Shown here one piece after another: positions 1-8,532 of a DNA stretch of 64,000 nt. Made by a program: the position numbers and the translations under genes. Position 1 is the stretch's first letter; every line of letters starts with the position of its first letter. Under the pieces are notes generated by a model, which worked only from the letters and a program-made list of their open reading frames with translations, ran no database searches and was not told the origin of the DNA. The DNA comes from Actinoplanes palleronii (GTDB lineage: Bacteria > Actinomycetota > Actinomycetes > Mycobacteriales > Micromonosporaceae), in the NCBI RefSeq assembly GCF_016862315.1, contig NZ_BOMS01000014.1, forward strand, positions 1-64,000. The letters are read 5' to 3'.

Positions 1-32
1 GGGGGTGGCGGTCACGGTCTACACGACGGGGA

Positions 33-404
33 TCAGACGTCGAGGTCGTTCTCGACGCGGCGCAGCTGGTGGCGGGCCATGGCCAGGTTCGACCGGTCCC
101 GGCGCAGCGCCACGTAGAGGAACAGCCCCTTCCCCTGCCGGCTCGTGAGCGGTCGGATCATGTGGTACTGGGTTTCCAGCGTGATGAGGATGTCCTCGAT
201 CTTCTCGGAGAGGTTGAGCATCTCCATCGCGCGCAGCTTCGCCCGGACCACGTCGGTGTTGCCGGCCGCGGCGACGGTCAGGTCGAGTTCCTTGCCGCCG
301 CCGACGGTGCCCAGGGCCATGCCGCTGGTGTGGTCCACGAGAGCGACGCCGATGCAGCCGTCGATCTCCATGATCTCTTTGAGTGCGGTGTCCATATCGG
401 GCAT
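33..404 (-). CDS. Roadblock/LC7 domain protein
   Basis: A 123-residue cytosolic protein made of a single Roadblock/LC7 (MglB-like) fold: an N-terminal helix, the strand pair around GCIGVALVDHTSGMALG, a central helix and the late strands ILITLETQYHMIRPL. Family members form dimers that act as partners or regulators of small GTPases, or as scaffolds. ATG start with GGAGG about 10 nt upstream. It is the most downstream visible gene of a minus-strand operon with two other Roadblock genes and a DUF4388 gene. The retained pattern of short strand/long helix and the absence of any enzymatic motif make the family call firm. The actual partner is unknown, and no Ras-like GTPase is seen in the window. 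Confidence 0.85.
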   Translation of the reverse strand: MPDMDTALKEIMEIDGCIGVALVDHTSGMALGTVGGGKELDLTVAAAGNTDVVRAKLRAMEMLNLSEKIEDILITLETQYHMIRPLTSRQGKGLFLYVALRRDRSNLAMARHQLRRVENDLDV

Positions 405-496
405 GGGATTCGTTCCTCCAGTGCGGTGGGATGGCGGCCCGCCGTCGGTCGGCGGTGCCGGTGGGGTGCGGCGGATGCCGCGTTAGGTCTGCCGGT

Positions 497-994
497 TCAT
501 CCGGCCGTGGTGCGGTGGCGCGGAGCGTTCGACAGGTTGGCCAGCGGGTTCCGCCGAGCCAGCGGTGCCGTCGAGGGACCGGTCTGTTGCGGGATCTCCG
601 GTCGCAGGTGCCGGTGCTGTGCGGTCTCCAGGGCCATGAGCTTGACGATCCGGCGTACGCAGCGCCGGGCCTCCAGGTGCACCATGGCGAGGTTCGCGTC
701 ACCCGAGGTGACCACGGTGAGCAGGGCGTTCGGCCCGGCGGTGTACGAGGTGATGTATCCGCCGTCGCACTCGACGACGGACTCCCGCAACTCACCGTGG
801 TTGACCGCGTGCGCGAACCGGCGCGCCAGCGCCAGGTGCGCCGCGGCGAGAGCCGCCAGGGTGTCCGGTTCGATGCCGTGCGAGTCGTGCGCGACGACCA
901 GCCCGTCGGCGGTGGCCAGGACGCTGCCGGACAGCTCCGGCAACCTGCTGCGCAGGCGGCCGAGCTCGTCGAGTACCGCCGGGTCCACCGTCAT
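497..994 (-). CDS. Roadblock/LC7 domain protein with C-terminal tail
   Basis: A 165-residue protein with a Roadblock/LC7 core (LSGSVLATADGLVVAHDSHG, then a long helix, then GGYITSYTAGPNALLTVV) followed by a basic, Pro-rich tail of about 40 residues that looks unstructured. I chose the ATG at 994 (MTVDP) because AAGGAG lies 9 nt upstream; an in-frame ATG at 1015 would place that same Shine-Dalgarno inside the gene. It lies about 37 nt downstream of the DUF4388 gene, so co-transcription is likely. The phrase SGDANLAMVHLEARR near the end of the core resembles the Roadblock proteins of actinobacterial conservon-type operons. The function is inferred to be partner or GTPase regulation. Confidence 0.82.
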   Translation of the reverse strand: MTVDPAVLDELGRLRSRLPELSGSVLATADGLVVAHDSHGIEPDTLAALAAAHLALARRFAHAVNHGELRESVVECDGGYITSYTAGPNALLTVVTSGDANLAMVHLEARRCVRRIVKLMALETAQHRHLRPEIPQQTGPSTAPLARRNPLANLSNAPRHRTTAG

Positions 995-1031
995 CCTCGG
1001 ACGCTCCTTCTCCATATCGGGGGTGCGCGCG

Positions 1032-2087
1032 TCACCGCAGTGCCCTCAATGCGGTGCGTATGCGTTTGAGCAGGACCTCGTCGGTGCCCTGGTGCACCGG
1101 CGGGTCCGGGATGCCGGCGAGCTCCTTCGGCAGCTTCGCGCCGGGTTTGCGGCGCGCCAGCCGGGGGAGCCGGTTCGGCCCGGTGTTGCCCTCCCCGGGT
1201 GGCGGCGCCGGCGGCGGGAGCGTCGCGGCCGGCGGGGGAGCGCCGGAGGGAGGTCCGCTGTCCGGCGGCGGGTGCCGGTCCGGTGCCGGTCCGCTGATCA
1301 CCGGTACGACCGGGGCCTCCGCGGTCGCCGGCGCGGGGCGGCTCACCGGCGCCACCTCGCGCCGGTGCTGGGGCAGACGCACGAAGTCCGAGTTCTCCGG
1401 TACGCGTACCTCGGGCAGTTCGATGAGTCCCAGCGCCGCGAGCCGCCGCAGTTCCTGGATCGTCGCGTATCCGGCGCGCCCCAGCAGCAGAGCCAGGTCG
1501 GCCGGGGTGCGCTGGCCGTCCGCGTGGATCAGCAGCTCCCACTGCAGCGCGGTGACCGTGACCCGTTCCCGGGGCGGCCGGGCCACCGGGGTGACCGGCG
1601 CGGTGTCGATCCGCGTGTTCGGGATGATGTCGTCGAGCAGTTTCACCCGCCGGCGCACCTCGCGCAGCACCGCCGCCGTGTCGATGTGCACCACCGGGCC
1701 CAGCCAGTGCGTCGCGGACGGCAGGAACTCGACCGGCCCGGTCCCCGCGGCCAGCACGAAGTACGCCGCGTCGTAGGTCGCACCCAGCACGCACAGCTCC
1801 AGCTCCCCCTGGGTGAGATGTCCCTGTTCGACGAGCAGGCGGCCGACCCGGGCGGTCGAGGTGCCCAGGTCCAGCGCGTTCTGCCAGGTACGCCCGGCCA
1901 GCCGGCCGGACGAGGTGAGCAGCTCGCCGACCCCGGGCGCGGCCGGCGACTCGGCGTAGATGACCCGGCCCTCGAAGACGTAGACCGCGCCGCCGGGATG
2001 GCCGCCCACCACCAGCGCTCCGGTCTGCCGCTCGTCAGCGATCTGCGCGAGCAGATCGCCGGGCGCGGCGGTCTTCGTGGCGGCCAC
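1032..2087 (-). CDS. DUF4388 (PATAN-like) domain protein
   Basis: A 351-residue protein. Residues about 8-130 match a DUF4388/PATAN-type domain (QTGALVVGG, then VYVFEGRVIYAES, then VGRLLVEQGHLTQGEL), found in bacterial regulatory and gliding-type signalling proteins. Residues about 165-225 look like a winged-helix-like segment (LIHADGQRTPADLALLLG and TIQELRRLAALGLIELP). The remaining 100 or so residues are Pro/Ala-rich and probably disordered, ending in a short basic helix. GTG start with GAGGAG 5 nt upstream. It lies between Roadblock genes at 2116-2496 and 497-994, and this pairing recurs in actinobacteria, which suggests a Roadblock-based signalling complex. DNA binding by the middle segment is an inference. 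Confidence 0.75.
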   Translation of the reverse strand: MAATKTAAPGDLLAQIADERQTGALVVGGHPGGAVYVFEGRVIYAESPAAPGVGELLTSSGRLAGRTWQNALDLGTSTARVGRLLVEQGHLTQGELELCVLGATYDAAYFVLAAGTGPVEFLPSATHWLGPVVHIDTAAVLREVRRRVKLLDDIIPNTRIDTAPVTPVARPPRERVTVTALQWELLIHADGQRTPADLALLLGRAGYATIQELRRLAALGLIELPEVRVPENSDFVRLPQHRREVAPVSRPAPATAEAPVVPVISGPAPDRHPPPDSGPPSGAPPPAATLPPPAPPPGEGNTGPNRLPRLARRKPGAKLPKELAGIPDPPVHQGTDEVLLKRIRTALRALR

Positions 2088-2115
2088 CGTTACTCCTCAC
2101 TGGTGCGTGCGTTGG

Positions 2116-2496
2116 TCATGACGCGACGAGTTCGTCGGCGAGGCGCTGCATCTTGCGGCGGGCCACGGCGAGGTTGCCGCGCACCCGGTCCAGCCAGACG
2201 TAGAGCACCAGGCGGCTGTCGAATTCGGTCTGGACGACGCGCAGGAGGTGGTAGCCCCCGGCGGTCGTGATGATCAGGTCTTCGAGCAGGTCGTGCGGGA
2301 TGGCCGAGACGAACAGCGACCGGCTGTTCGCGGCCTGGACCACCTCCGCGGTTCCGGCCGCCGCGCCCTCGTGATCGGCATTGGGGGCGGCTCCGGTCGT
2401 GGCGACCGGAAAGCCCGTGGTGTAGTCGACGATGCTGGCTCCGACGGCGCCAGGAATCGTCATGGCCTCCTGTAGGCAGTGATCGACGCCGGGCAC
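2116..2496 (-). CDS. Roadblock/LC7 domain protein, first gene of operon
   Basis: A 126-residue protein with the Roadblock/LC7 layout: PGAVGASIVDYTTGFPVATTG, a helix rich in Ala/Glu, SAIPHDLLEDLIITTAGGYHLLR, and a final helix LAVARRKMQRLADEL. GTG start with a strong GAGGAG Shine-Dalgarno about 5 nt upstream. It is the promoter-proximal gene of the four-gene operon, 28 nt before the DUF4388 gene. The three Roadblock proteins in the operon share the end-of-domain phrase N-L-A-[MV]-A-R or N-L-A-M-V-H, so they are likely paralogues that could form homo- or heterodimers. No catalytic residues are expected in this family. Confidence 0.83.
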   Translation of the reverse strand: MPGVDHCLQEAMTIPGAVGASIVDYTTGFPVATTGAAPNADHEGAAAGTAEVVQAANSRSLFVSAIPHDLLEDLIITTAGGYHLLRVVQTEFDSRLVLYVWLDRVRGNLAVARRKMQRLADELVAS

Positions 2497-2867
2497 ATCT
2501 CTCCTCAGCGCTGCTACCGGGTTTCGTCGCCCGGCCGTGTTCAGTCAGATGTCAGATGTCCGGTGACGTTCGACCCATCGCCGTACCCCGCCACCGTGGG
2601 CCATCCTCCGGTGACCCTGCGGCTACAAGTCGCACGCGTTGTGCGTCATGGTCGAGTGCGCGGTATCCGGGCCCGGGTGCGGCGCTGACGCGGCATCGCG
2701 CGGACCGGTGCAGGCCGGGTGGGCCGTACCGGTGAACGGGAATCACGGATCGTCATCCTGCGGCAGTCATCGAGTGCCGTCGTCGCACGGCCGGTGCGTC
2801 GGACCCCCGGGGTCACCCGCCGGAGTCGCGTAATCTGATCGTCACACGTCGATATTCTGGAGGTCGC
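2497..2867. other. Intergenic region between Roadblock operon and VOC gene
   Basis: 371 bases without a supportable gene. Short open frames exist on both strands but lack ribosome binding sites and family features. The region must hold the divergent promoters of the Roadblock operon (minus) and the VOC gene (plus). A TAATCT hexamer at 2831-2836 is a plausible -10 box for the VOC gene. A short tandem repeat of gtcagat occurs at about 2546-2559. Confidence 0.5.
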
Positions 2868-3215
2868 ATGCCCAGTCGCTGGGAGCAGGTCGTGGTGGAC
2901 GCGGAGGATCCCGCCCGGCTCGCGGCCTGGTGGGCCGAGGCGCTCGGCTACCAGATCGTCGACGAGGACGCCGGCGACGTGGAGATCCGGCGCCGACCGG
3001 ACGAACTGCCCGGCCTGCTGTTCACCCCGGTCACCGACGTCCGCAAGGGCAAGAACCGGCTGCACCTGGACCTGCGCCCGGACGATCAGGGCAACGAGGT
3101 GGAGCGCCTGGTGAACATGGGTGCCCGGCCGGTCGACATCGGGCAGCGTGACGTGTCCTGGGTGGTGCTGGCCGACCCCGAGGGCAACGAGTTCTGTGTG
3201 CTGGCCAGCCGTTGA
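2868..3215 (+). CDS. VOC family (glyoxalase-like) protein
   Basis: A 115-residue protein of the vicinal-oxygen-chelate superfamily, single-domain glyoxalase-like type. It opens with the common actinobacterial phrase WEQVVVDAEDPARLAAWWAEALG and ends with VVLADPEGNEFCVL, the strand that normally carries the last metal-binding Glu. The central strand KNRLHLDLRP supplies a His/Asp pair. ATG start with GGAGG about 6 nt upstream. Proteins of this size dimerise to build the active site. The substrate cannot be told from sequence, and this subgroup is usually annotated only as glyoxalase-like. It converges with the chemoreceptor gene at 3246-4832, leaving only 30 nt between the stops. Confidence 0.85.
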   Translation: MPSRWEQVVVDAEDPARLAAWWAEALGYQIVDEDAGDVEIRRRPDELPGLLFTPVTDVRKGKNRLHLDLRPDDQGNEVERLVNMGARPVDIGQRDVSWVVLADPEGNEFCVLASR

Positions 3216-3245
3216 GCAGCGCACGAAGTGCCGCCCGGCCGCTGA

Positions 3246-4832
3246 TCAGTACCGGAACTCGCTGATCAGCGTACGGATCTCGCCGGCCGCGCCGCTGACC
3301 AACTCGGCCGAGTGCCGGGTGGTGTTCGCGCCCTCCGCGGTGTTCGCGCTGGACGTGCTGATGTGCGAGACCGTGCCGCTGATCTCGCTGGCCGCCGAGG
3401 ACACCGCCCCGACGTTGCGGGCCAGCTGGTCGGTGGTGGCCGACTGCTGGTCGACCGCGGCCGCGATGGTCCGCTGCCCGTCGTCGATCCGGGTGATCAC
3501 CGAGGCGATCGCCTGGATCGCCTCGGCCGTGCTGGTGGTCATCTCCTGGATCGTCTGGATCTTCGCGGTGATGTCCGCGGTCGCCTGGGTGGTCTCCTGA
3601 GCCAGGTCCTTGACCTCGGTGGCGACCACCGCGAACCCCTTGCCCGCGGTGCCGGCCCGGGCCGCCTCGATCGTCGCGTTCAGCGCCAGCAGGTTCGTCT
3701 GCGCGGCGATCTTCGTGATCATCCGCACGATGTCGCCCACCTCCCGGCTCGCCTCGCTGAGCTTGGCCACCGCCTGCGCGGTCCGGTTCGCGCCGGTGGT
3801 CGCCTCGTTCGTGGTGGCCGTCGCGGCCGCGGTCTGCCGGGAGATCTCCCGGATCGACGCGGACAGCTCCCCGGTCGCGGTCATCATGTCGGTCACCGAC
3901 CCGGAGACGTTCCCGGCCGAGGAGTCGGCGCGGCGCGCCTGTGCCGAGGTCTGCTCGGCCGACTGGTCCAGCGTGCCGGCCAGGGCCTGCAGCTCGGTAC
4001 TGGCCTGGGTGAGCACGTTCACCCGGTCGGCGGTCGCCGCGACGGTGCCCTGCAGCACGGTGGTCGCCTCGTTCAGCGCGATCGCCATCTCGCCCAGCTC
4101 GTCCTGGTTGATCACCGGGGCGCGGACGGTCAGGTCACGCCGGGCCAGCGCGCGCAGGGCGTCGAGCATCCCGCGCAGCGGCCGGCGCACGGCGCGGACG
4201 GTCAGCGCGCAGGCGGCCGCGGTGATCAGGGCGGCCAGCAGCGCGGCCAGCACGATGAACCGGTTGCTGGTCGAGGACGCCTCGGCGCCCTGCGCGGCGG
4301 CGGATTTGACCTCGGCGTACATCCGCTCGTCCAGGGAGCCGAGCTTCTCCTCCAGTGCCGAGTAGACCTCCAGGAAGCCGGACAGGCCCGCCGCCGCGGC
4401 GCGATGATCGGTTCCGGCCAGCGCGACCAGGTCGATGGCGGCCTTGGTGTAGTCCACCACCGAGGCCCGGGTGGCCGAATAGTCTGACTTCAGGCTTGCC
4501 GGGGCCAGTGCCGTGGCATCGTCGTACATGGCGAGCATGGTCTGCCCGTGGTCGGCGACCTCGTCGACGGCGAACGTGGCGCGCATCTCCGCGGTCGTCG
4601 CGTACATCGCCGCCATCACGTCGGCGCGGAGCGCGTCGTGCATCATGTCGGCGTTCCACTGGTCGCTCATCGCCTCGCTGACCGCGGCGATCTCCTGGTT
4701 GGCCGCGGACTGGTCGGCGGCATTGCGCATCGCGAACCCGGTCACCAGGGCGACCGACAGGAGACCGGCACCGCCCATGATTCCGAGGCGGGCGACGATC
4801 GTGACGCCATGACGGCGAGAAACGGACTCCAC
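3246..4832 (-). CDS. Methyl-accepting chemotaxis protein
   Basis: A 528-residue transmembrane chemoreceptor. Topology: TM1 about residues 11-33; extracytoplasmic helical-bundle sensor about 35-188 (Ala/Asp-rich, of the four-helix type); TM2 191-212; HAMP 213-265; then the long cytoplasmic signalling helices. The conserved hairpin tip lies at 374-410 and includes [17 protein letters not shown] and GFAVVATEV, the CheA/CheW contact region. The protein stops soon after the signalling domain (ending SEFRY) and has no C-terminal CheR-docking pentapeptide. It is monocistronic, divergent from dgt, with no che genes nearby, so it would feed a distant chemosensory system. The ligand is unknown. Confidence 0.93.
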   Translation of the reverse strand: MESVSRRHGVTIVARLGIMGGAGLLSVALVTGFAMRNAADQSAANQEIAAVSEAMSDQWNADMMHDALRADVMAAMYATTAEMRATFAVDEVADHGQTMLAMYDDATALAPASLKSDYSATRASVVDYTKAAIDLVALAGTDHRAAAAGLSGFLEVYSALEEKLGSLDERMYAEVKSAAAQGAEASSTSNRFIVLAALLAALITAAACALTVRAVRRPLRGMLDALRALARRDLTVRAPVINQDELGEMAIALNEATTVLQGTVAATADRVNVLTQASTELQALAGTLDQSAEQTSAQARRADSSAGNVSGSVTDMMTATGELSASIREISRQTAAATATTNEATTGANRTAQAVAKLSEASREVGDIVRMITKIAAQTNLLALNATIEAARAGTAGKGFAVVATEVKDLAQETTQATADITAKIQTIQEMTTSTAEAIQAIASVITRIDDGQRTIAAAVDQQSATTDQLARNVGAVSSAASEISGTVSHISTSSANTAEGANTTRHSAELVSGAAGEIRTLISEFRY

Positions 4833-4875
4833 CGCTACCCATCGGCAACCCGGACAACCGGCTTAGGGTGATCAC

Positions 4876-6090
4876 ATGACGGCCTTCGACGCCCAGCGCT
4901 GGGCATCCGAGCCCGCCAAGGACAGCGGCTACGCCAGGACCCCGTACCAGCGGGACCGGGCCAGGGTGCTGCACTCGGCCGGCTTCCGCCGGCTGGCGGC
5001 CAAGACGCAGGTGCACACCGCCGGGTCCGACGACTTCCTGCGTACCAGGTTGACGCACTCCCTCGAGGTCGCCCAGATCTCCCGGGAGATGGGCACCCGG
5101 CTGGGCTGCGACCCGGACGTGGTGGACGTCGCCGGCCTGGCCCACGACATCGGCCACCCGCCGTTCGGGCACAACGGCGAGGCCGCCCTCGACCAGGTCG
5201 CCCAGTCCTGCGGCGGGTTCGAGGGCAACGCGCAGACCCTGCGGGTGCTCAGCCGGCTGGAGGCCAAGGTGCCCGGCGCCGGCCTCAACCTGACCCGCGC
5301 CTCCCTGGACGCCTGCGCCAAGTACCCGTGGTTCCGCCGGCCCGGCACCCGCAAGTTCGGGGTCTACGCCGACGACGAGCCGGTCTTCACCTGGATGCGC
5401 GGCGACCGCGACGATGACCGGCGCTGCCTGGAGGCCCAGGTGATGGACTGGGCCGACGACGTGGCCTACTCGGTGCACGACGTCGAGGACGGCGTGCACG
5501 GCGGCTACCTCGCGCTCGGCCCGCTGCTGCGCGACCCGGCCGAACGCGCCGAGCTGTGCGCGGACGTGGCCGCGACGTACTCCGACGAGACCGCCGACCA
5601 GCTCGGCGAGGCCCTCGACCACCTGCTGGCCGACCCGGCGGTGGCGGTCGTCGGCGACTACGACGGCTCGTACGGCGCGCAGATCACCCTGAAACGGATG
5701 ACCAGTGTGCTGACCGGCCGGTTCGTCTCCTCCGCGGTCGGCGCCACACACAGCCAGTACGGCACCGACCCGATGCGCCGCTACGCCGCCGACCTGGTCG
5801 TCCCGCGTACCGTCCGCAACCAGTGCGCGCTGCTCAAGGGCATGGCGTTCCGGTACGTGATGCGCACCCGGGCCGCCGAGCACTGGTACGAGCAGCAGCG
5901 CACGATCATCGTGGAACTCGTCGAGGCGTTCAGTCGTACCCCGGAGAGGTTGGATCCGCTCTTCGGGCCGCAGCATGCGGCCGCCGCGACCGACGCCGAA
6001 GCCCTGCGCGTGATCGTCGATCAGGTGGCGTCGCTCACCGACCACACCGCCGTGGCCTGGCACCGGACCCTGGTCGGCTCGTTCTCCTGA
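4876..6090 (+). CDS. dgt: Deoxyguanosinetriphosphate triphosphohydrolase-like protein
   Basis: A 404-residue HD-domain enzyme of the dGTPase family, which cleaves dNTP to deoxynucleoside plus tripolyphosphate and so shapes the dNTP pool. The metal ligands are visible: His61 in RTRLTHSLEV, His90-Asp91 in GLAHDIGHPPFGHNGE, and a later Asp in MDWADDVAYSVHDVEDG. The length is that of the shorter actinobacterial and Gram-positive type. There is no Shine-Dalgarno; a TAGGGT -10 box at 4864-4869 sits 6 nt before the ATG, so the transcript is probably leaderless. It is followed by dnaG, a conserved actinobacterial order linking nucleotide-pool control with replication. Nucleotide specificity cannot be read from the sequence. 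Confidence 0.93.
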   Translation: MTAFDAQRWASEPAKDSGYARTPYQRDRARVLHSAGFRRLAAKTQVHTAGSDDFLRTRLTHSLEVAQISREMGTRLGCDPDVVDVAGLAHDIGHPPFGHNGEAALDQVAQSCGGFEGNAQTLRVLSRLEAKVPGAGLNLTRASLDACAKYPWFRRPGTRKFGVYADDEPVFTWMRGDRDDDRRCLEAQVMDWADDVAYSVHDVEDGVHGGYLALGPLLRDPAERAELCADVAATYSDETADQLGEALDHLLADPAVAVVGDYDGSYGAQITLKRMTSVLTGRFVSSAVGATHSQYGTDPMRRYAADLVVPRTVRNQCALLKGMAFRYVMRTRAAEHWYEQQRTIIVELVEAFSRTPERLDPLFGPQHAAAATDAEALRVIVDQVASLTDHTAVAWHRTLVGSFS

Positions 6091-6146
6091 CGGCGCGCCC
6101 GGACCCTGCTGGCGGACCGGCGCCCGGGCGAGGCAGGATGTATGCC

Positions 6147-8000
6147 GTGGCGGGCAGGGTCAAGGACGAGGACATCGCACTGGTCCGTGACCGGACCTCG
6201 ATCGCCGACGTGGTCAGTGAGACGGTGACGCTGCGCTCGGCGGGCGGCGGCAACCTGAAGGGGCTCTGCCCCTTCCACGACGAGAAGACACCGTCCTTCA
6301 ACGTCTCCCCATCGAGAGGCGTCTATTTTTGCCATGGCTGTGGCCAGGGTGGCGACGCGATCAAGTTCTTGATGGACGCCGAGCACCTGTCGTTCATCGA
6401 GTCGGTGGAGCGGCTGGCCGGCAAGGCCGGCATCCAGCTGCGGTACGACACCAGCGACGGCTCGGCGCCGTCCGGTCCGCGCCCGCAGGCCGGGCAGCGG
6501 CAGCGGCTGATCGCCGCGCATGCCTCGGCCGTCGACTTCTACCGTGAGCAGCTCGGCTCGCCCGGCGCGCGCAAGGCCCGCGAGTTCCTCGCCGAGCGGG
6601 GCTTCGGCCGGGACGCCGCGGAGAAATACGGCTGCGGCTTCGCGCCGGACTCCTGGGACGCGCTCAGCAAGCACCTGCGGATGCAGGGCTTCACCGGCGA
6701 GGAGCTGACCACCGCCGGGCTGGCCAAGACGGCCCGCTCCGGCTCGCTGATCGACAGGTTCCGCCGCCGGCTGCTCTGGCCGATCCGGGACCTCGGCGGT
6801 GAGGTGATCGGGTTCGGCGCGCGCAAGCTCTTCGACGACGACGACGGCCCGAAGTACCTGAACACCCCGGAGAGCCCGCTCTACAAGAAGTCGCACGTGC
6901 TCTACGGCATCGACCACGCCAAACGCGAGATCGCCAAGCGCGGCCGGGCGGTGATCGTCGAGGGCTACACCGACGTGATGGCCTGTCACGAGGCCGGCGA
7001 GCCGACCGCGGTGGCCACCTGCGGCACCGCGTTCGGCGTCGATCACATCAACGTGCTGCGCCGGCTGCTGATGGACAGCGACAGCTTCACCGGCGAGATC
7101 ATCTACACGTTCGACGGGGACGCGGCCGGGCAGAAGGCGGCGCTGCGGGCGTTCGAGGAGGACCAGCGCTTCGTCGGGCGTACCTTCATCGCCGTCAGCC
7201 CGGACAACATGGACCCCTGCGACCTGCGCCTGACCCGCGGTGACCTCGCGGTCCGCGACATGATCGCGGGCCGCGAGCCGCTCGTCGACTTCGCGCTGCG
7301 GCACACCATCAGCAAGTTCGATCTGGACACCGTCGAGGGCCGGGTCGAGGCCATGCGCCGCGCGGCGCCGCTGGTGGCCAAGATCAAAGACAGGGAAAAA
7401 CGTCCGGAGTACGCCCGGAAGCTCGCCGGCGACCTCGGCATGGACCTGGAACCGGTGCAGCGGGCGGTGCAGAACGCGGCCCGTGGCGAGGCGACCGAGG
7501 CGCGGGCCCCCCGGCAGGGTTCGGCCGAGTCACCTCAGCGGCTGGTCGAGCGGGAGGCGCTGAAACTGGCGCTGCAGGAACCGGTGCTGGCCGGCCCGAT
7601 GTTCGACGCGCTCGGCGCGGAGAACTACGCCGACCCGGTGCTGGCCGCGCTGCGGGAGGCGGTGGAGCAGGCCGGCGGGGCGTCCTCGGCGACCGGCGGC
7701 GTGGTCTGGATCGAGAAGGTCCGCGACTCCTGCGCCGACCTGGGCGCGCAGGGGCTGGTCAGCGAGCTGGCGGTGGAGCCGCTGCGCACCGACGGCGTGG
7801 TCGACCCGCGGTATGTCCAGGTCACCCTGGCCCGGTTGCAGGGCGCGGCGGTGACCACCCGGATCCGCGATCTCAAGTCCAAGGTGCAGCGGCTCAACCC
7901 GGTCACCCACAAGGACCAGTACCTCGCTCTCGCCGGGGAGCTCTTCTCGCTGGAACAGCAGGCCCGAGCCCTGCGCGATCAGGCGGCAGGTGGCATGTGA
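6147..8000 (+). CDS. dnaG: DNA primase DnaG
   Basis: A 617-residue replicative primase that synthesises RNA primers at the fork. The CHC2 zinc finger is intact (Cys41, His44, Cys62, Cys65, in LCPFHDEKTPSF and YFCHGCGQGGD). It is followed by the RNA polymerase core with a Toprim segment (VIVEGYTDVMACHEAG, then TFDGDAAGQKAA) and a C-terminal DnaB-interacting region. I place the start at the GTG of 6147, because actinobacterial DnaG proteins begin MAGR-x-x-D-x-D and AGGA lies 8 nt upstream; an ATG at 6138 is an alternative only three codons longer. It lies 56 nt after dgt, and its stop overlaps the next gene by 4 nt (GTGA). Confidence 0.96.
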   Translation: MAGRVKDEDIALVRDRTSIADVVSETVTLRSAGGGNLKGLCPFHDEKTPSFNVSPSRGVYFCHGCGQGGDAIKFLMDAEHLSFIESVERLAGKAGIQLRYDTSDGSAPSGPRPQAGQRQRLIAAHASAVDFYREQLGSPGARKAREFLAERGFGRDAAEKYGCGFAPDSWDALSKHLRMQGFTGEELTTAGLAKTARSGSLIDRFRRRLLWPIRDLGGEVIGFGARKLFDDDDGPKYLNTPESPLYKKSHVLYGIDHAKREIAKRGRAVIVEGYTDVMACHEAGEPTAVATCGTAFGVDHINVLRRLLMDSDSFTGEIIYTFDGDAAGQKAALRAFEEDQRFVGRTFIAVSPDNMDPCDLRLTRGDLAVRDMIAGREPLVDFALRHTISKFDLDTVEGRVEAMRRAAPLVAKIKDREKRPEYARKLAGDLGMDLEPVQRAVQNAARGEATEARAPRQGSAESPQRLVEREALKLALQEPVLAGPMFDALGAENYADPVLAALREAVEQAGGASSATGGVVWIEKVRDSCADLGAQGLVSELAVEPLRTDGVVDPRYVQVTLARLQGAAVTTRIRDLKSKVQRLNPVTHKDQYLALAGELFSLEQQARALRDQAAGGM

Positions 8001-8521
8001 AGCTCTTCCGACGACGACCCGCCCTCCCGGCCTCGTCCCGGCCCCCGCTCGAGGCGGAGGAGCGGGTGATCGCCTGGTGCGGCTGTGAGCAGGGCGGTGT
8101 GCTGGTCGCGACGAACCGGGGGCTCTGGCTGCCCGGCGCCGCCGACCGGCTGGGCTGGCACGAGATCCACAAGGCCGCCTGGTCCGGGCGGGAGCTGCGG
8201 ATCACCCCGGCCGAGCCGGCCGAGGAGCGGGACGGCTACACCGTGCTGGTGGACGGCCCCGCCGTGACCTATCTGCTGCTGGAGCCGGGGGAGGTCCCCG
8301 ACCAGGTGCGGTCCCGGGTGACCCGGTCGGTGGCGTACACCACGCACCACGAGCTGGAGCGTGGTGCGGTGCGGGTGGTCGGCCGCCGGGTCAGCGGGCG
8401 GGACGGGCTGAGCTGGGCGGTCCGCTACGACGCCGGAAGCTGGGTGGACTGGCCCGCGGTGATCGAGGCGACCGACGCGTTGGTGGACGTCGCACGGAAT
8501 TCTGTCGCACCCCCTCCGTAA
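7997..8521 (+). CDS. Hypothetical protein coupled to dnaG
   Basis: A 174-residue soluble protein with no motif I can assign. It starts at a GTG overlapping the dnaG stop codon by 4 nt, so it is translationally coupled. The sequence alternates short beta strands with charged turns (GGVLVATNRGLWLPG, YTVLVDGPAVTYLL, GRRVSGRDGLSWAVRYD), suggesting a mostly beta fold. An N-terminal basic stretch (KLFRRR) is not a convincing signal peptide. Proteins of this kind are commonly seen beside dnaG in actinomycetes, but a link to replication is only inferred from the overlap. Codon usage matches the neighbours, so the gene is real. Confidence 0.8.
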   Translation: MKLFRRRPALPASSRPPLEAEERVIAWCGCEQGGVLVATNRGLWLPGAADRLGWHEIHKAAWSGRELRITPAEPAEERDGYTVLVDGPAVTYLLLEPGEVPDQVRSRVTRSVAYTTHHELERGAVRVVGRRVSGRDGLSWAVRYDAGSWVDWPAVIEATDALVDVARNSVAPPP

Positions 8522-8532
8522 GGTCTGCGGAT

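Noticed and set aside
69-2270. Plus-strand open frame of 733 codons
   Set aside because: It runs antisense across all four genes of the Roadblock operon. The product is Arg/Gly-rich without domains; it is a GC-bias shadow. The same applies to other long antisense frames, for example 41863-45396 and 57562-59949.
5556-6146. Long upstream extension of the dnaG reading frame
   Set aside because: It lies inside dgt in another frame. The family N-terminus MAGR and the Shine-Dalgarno place the start at 6147.
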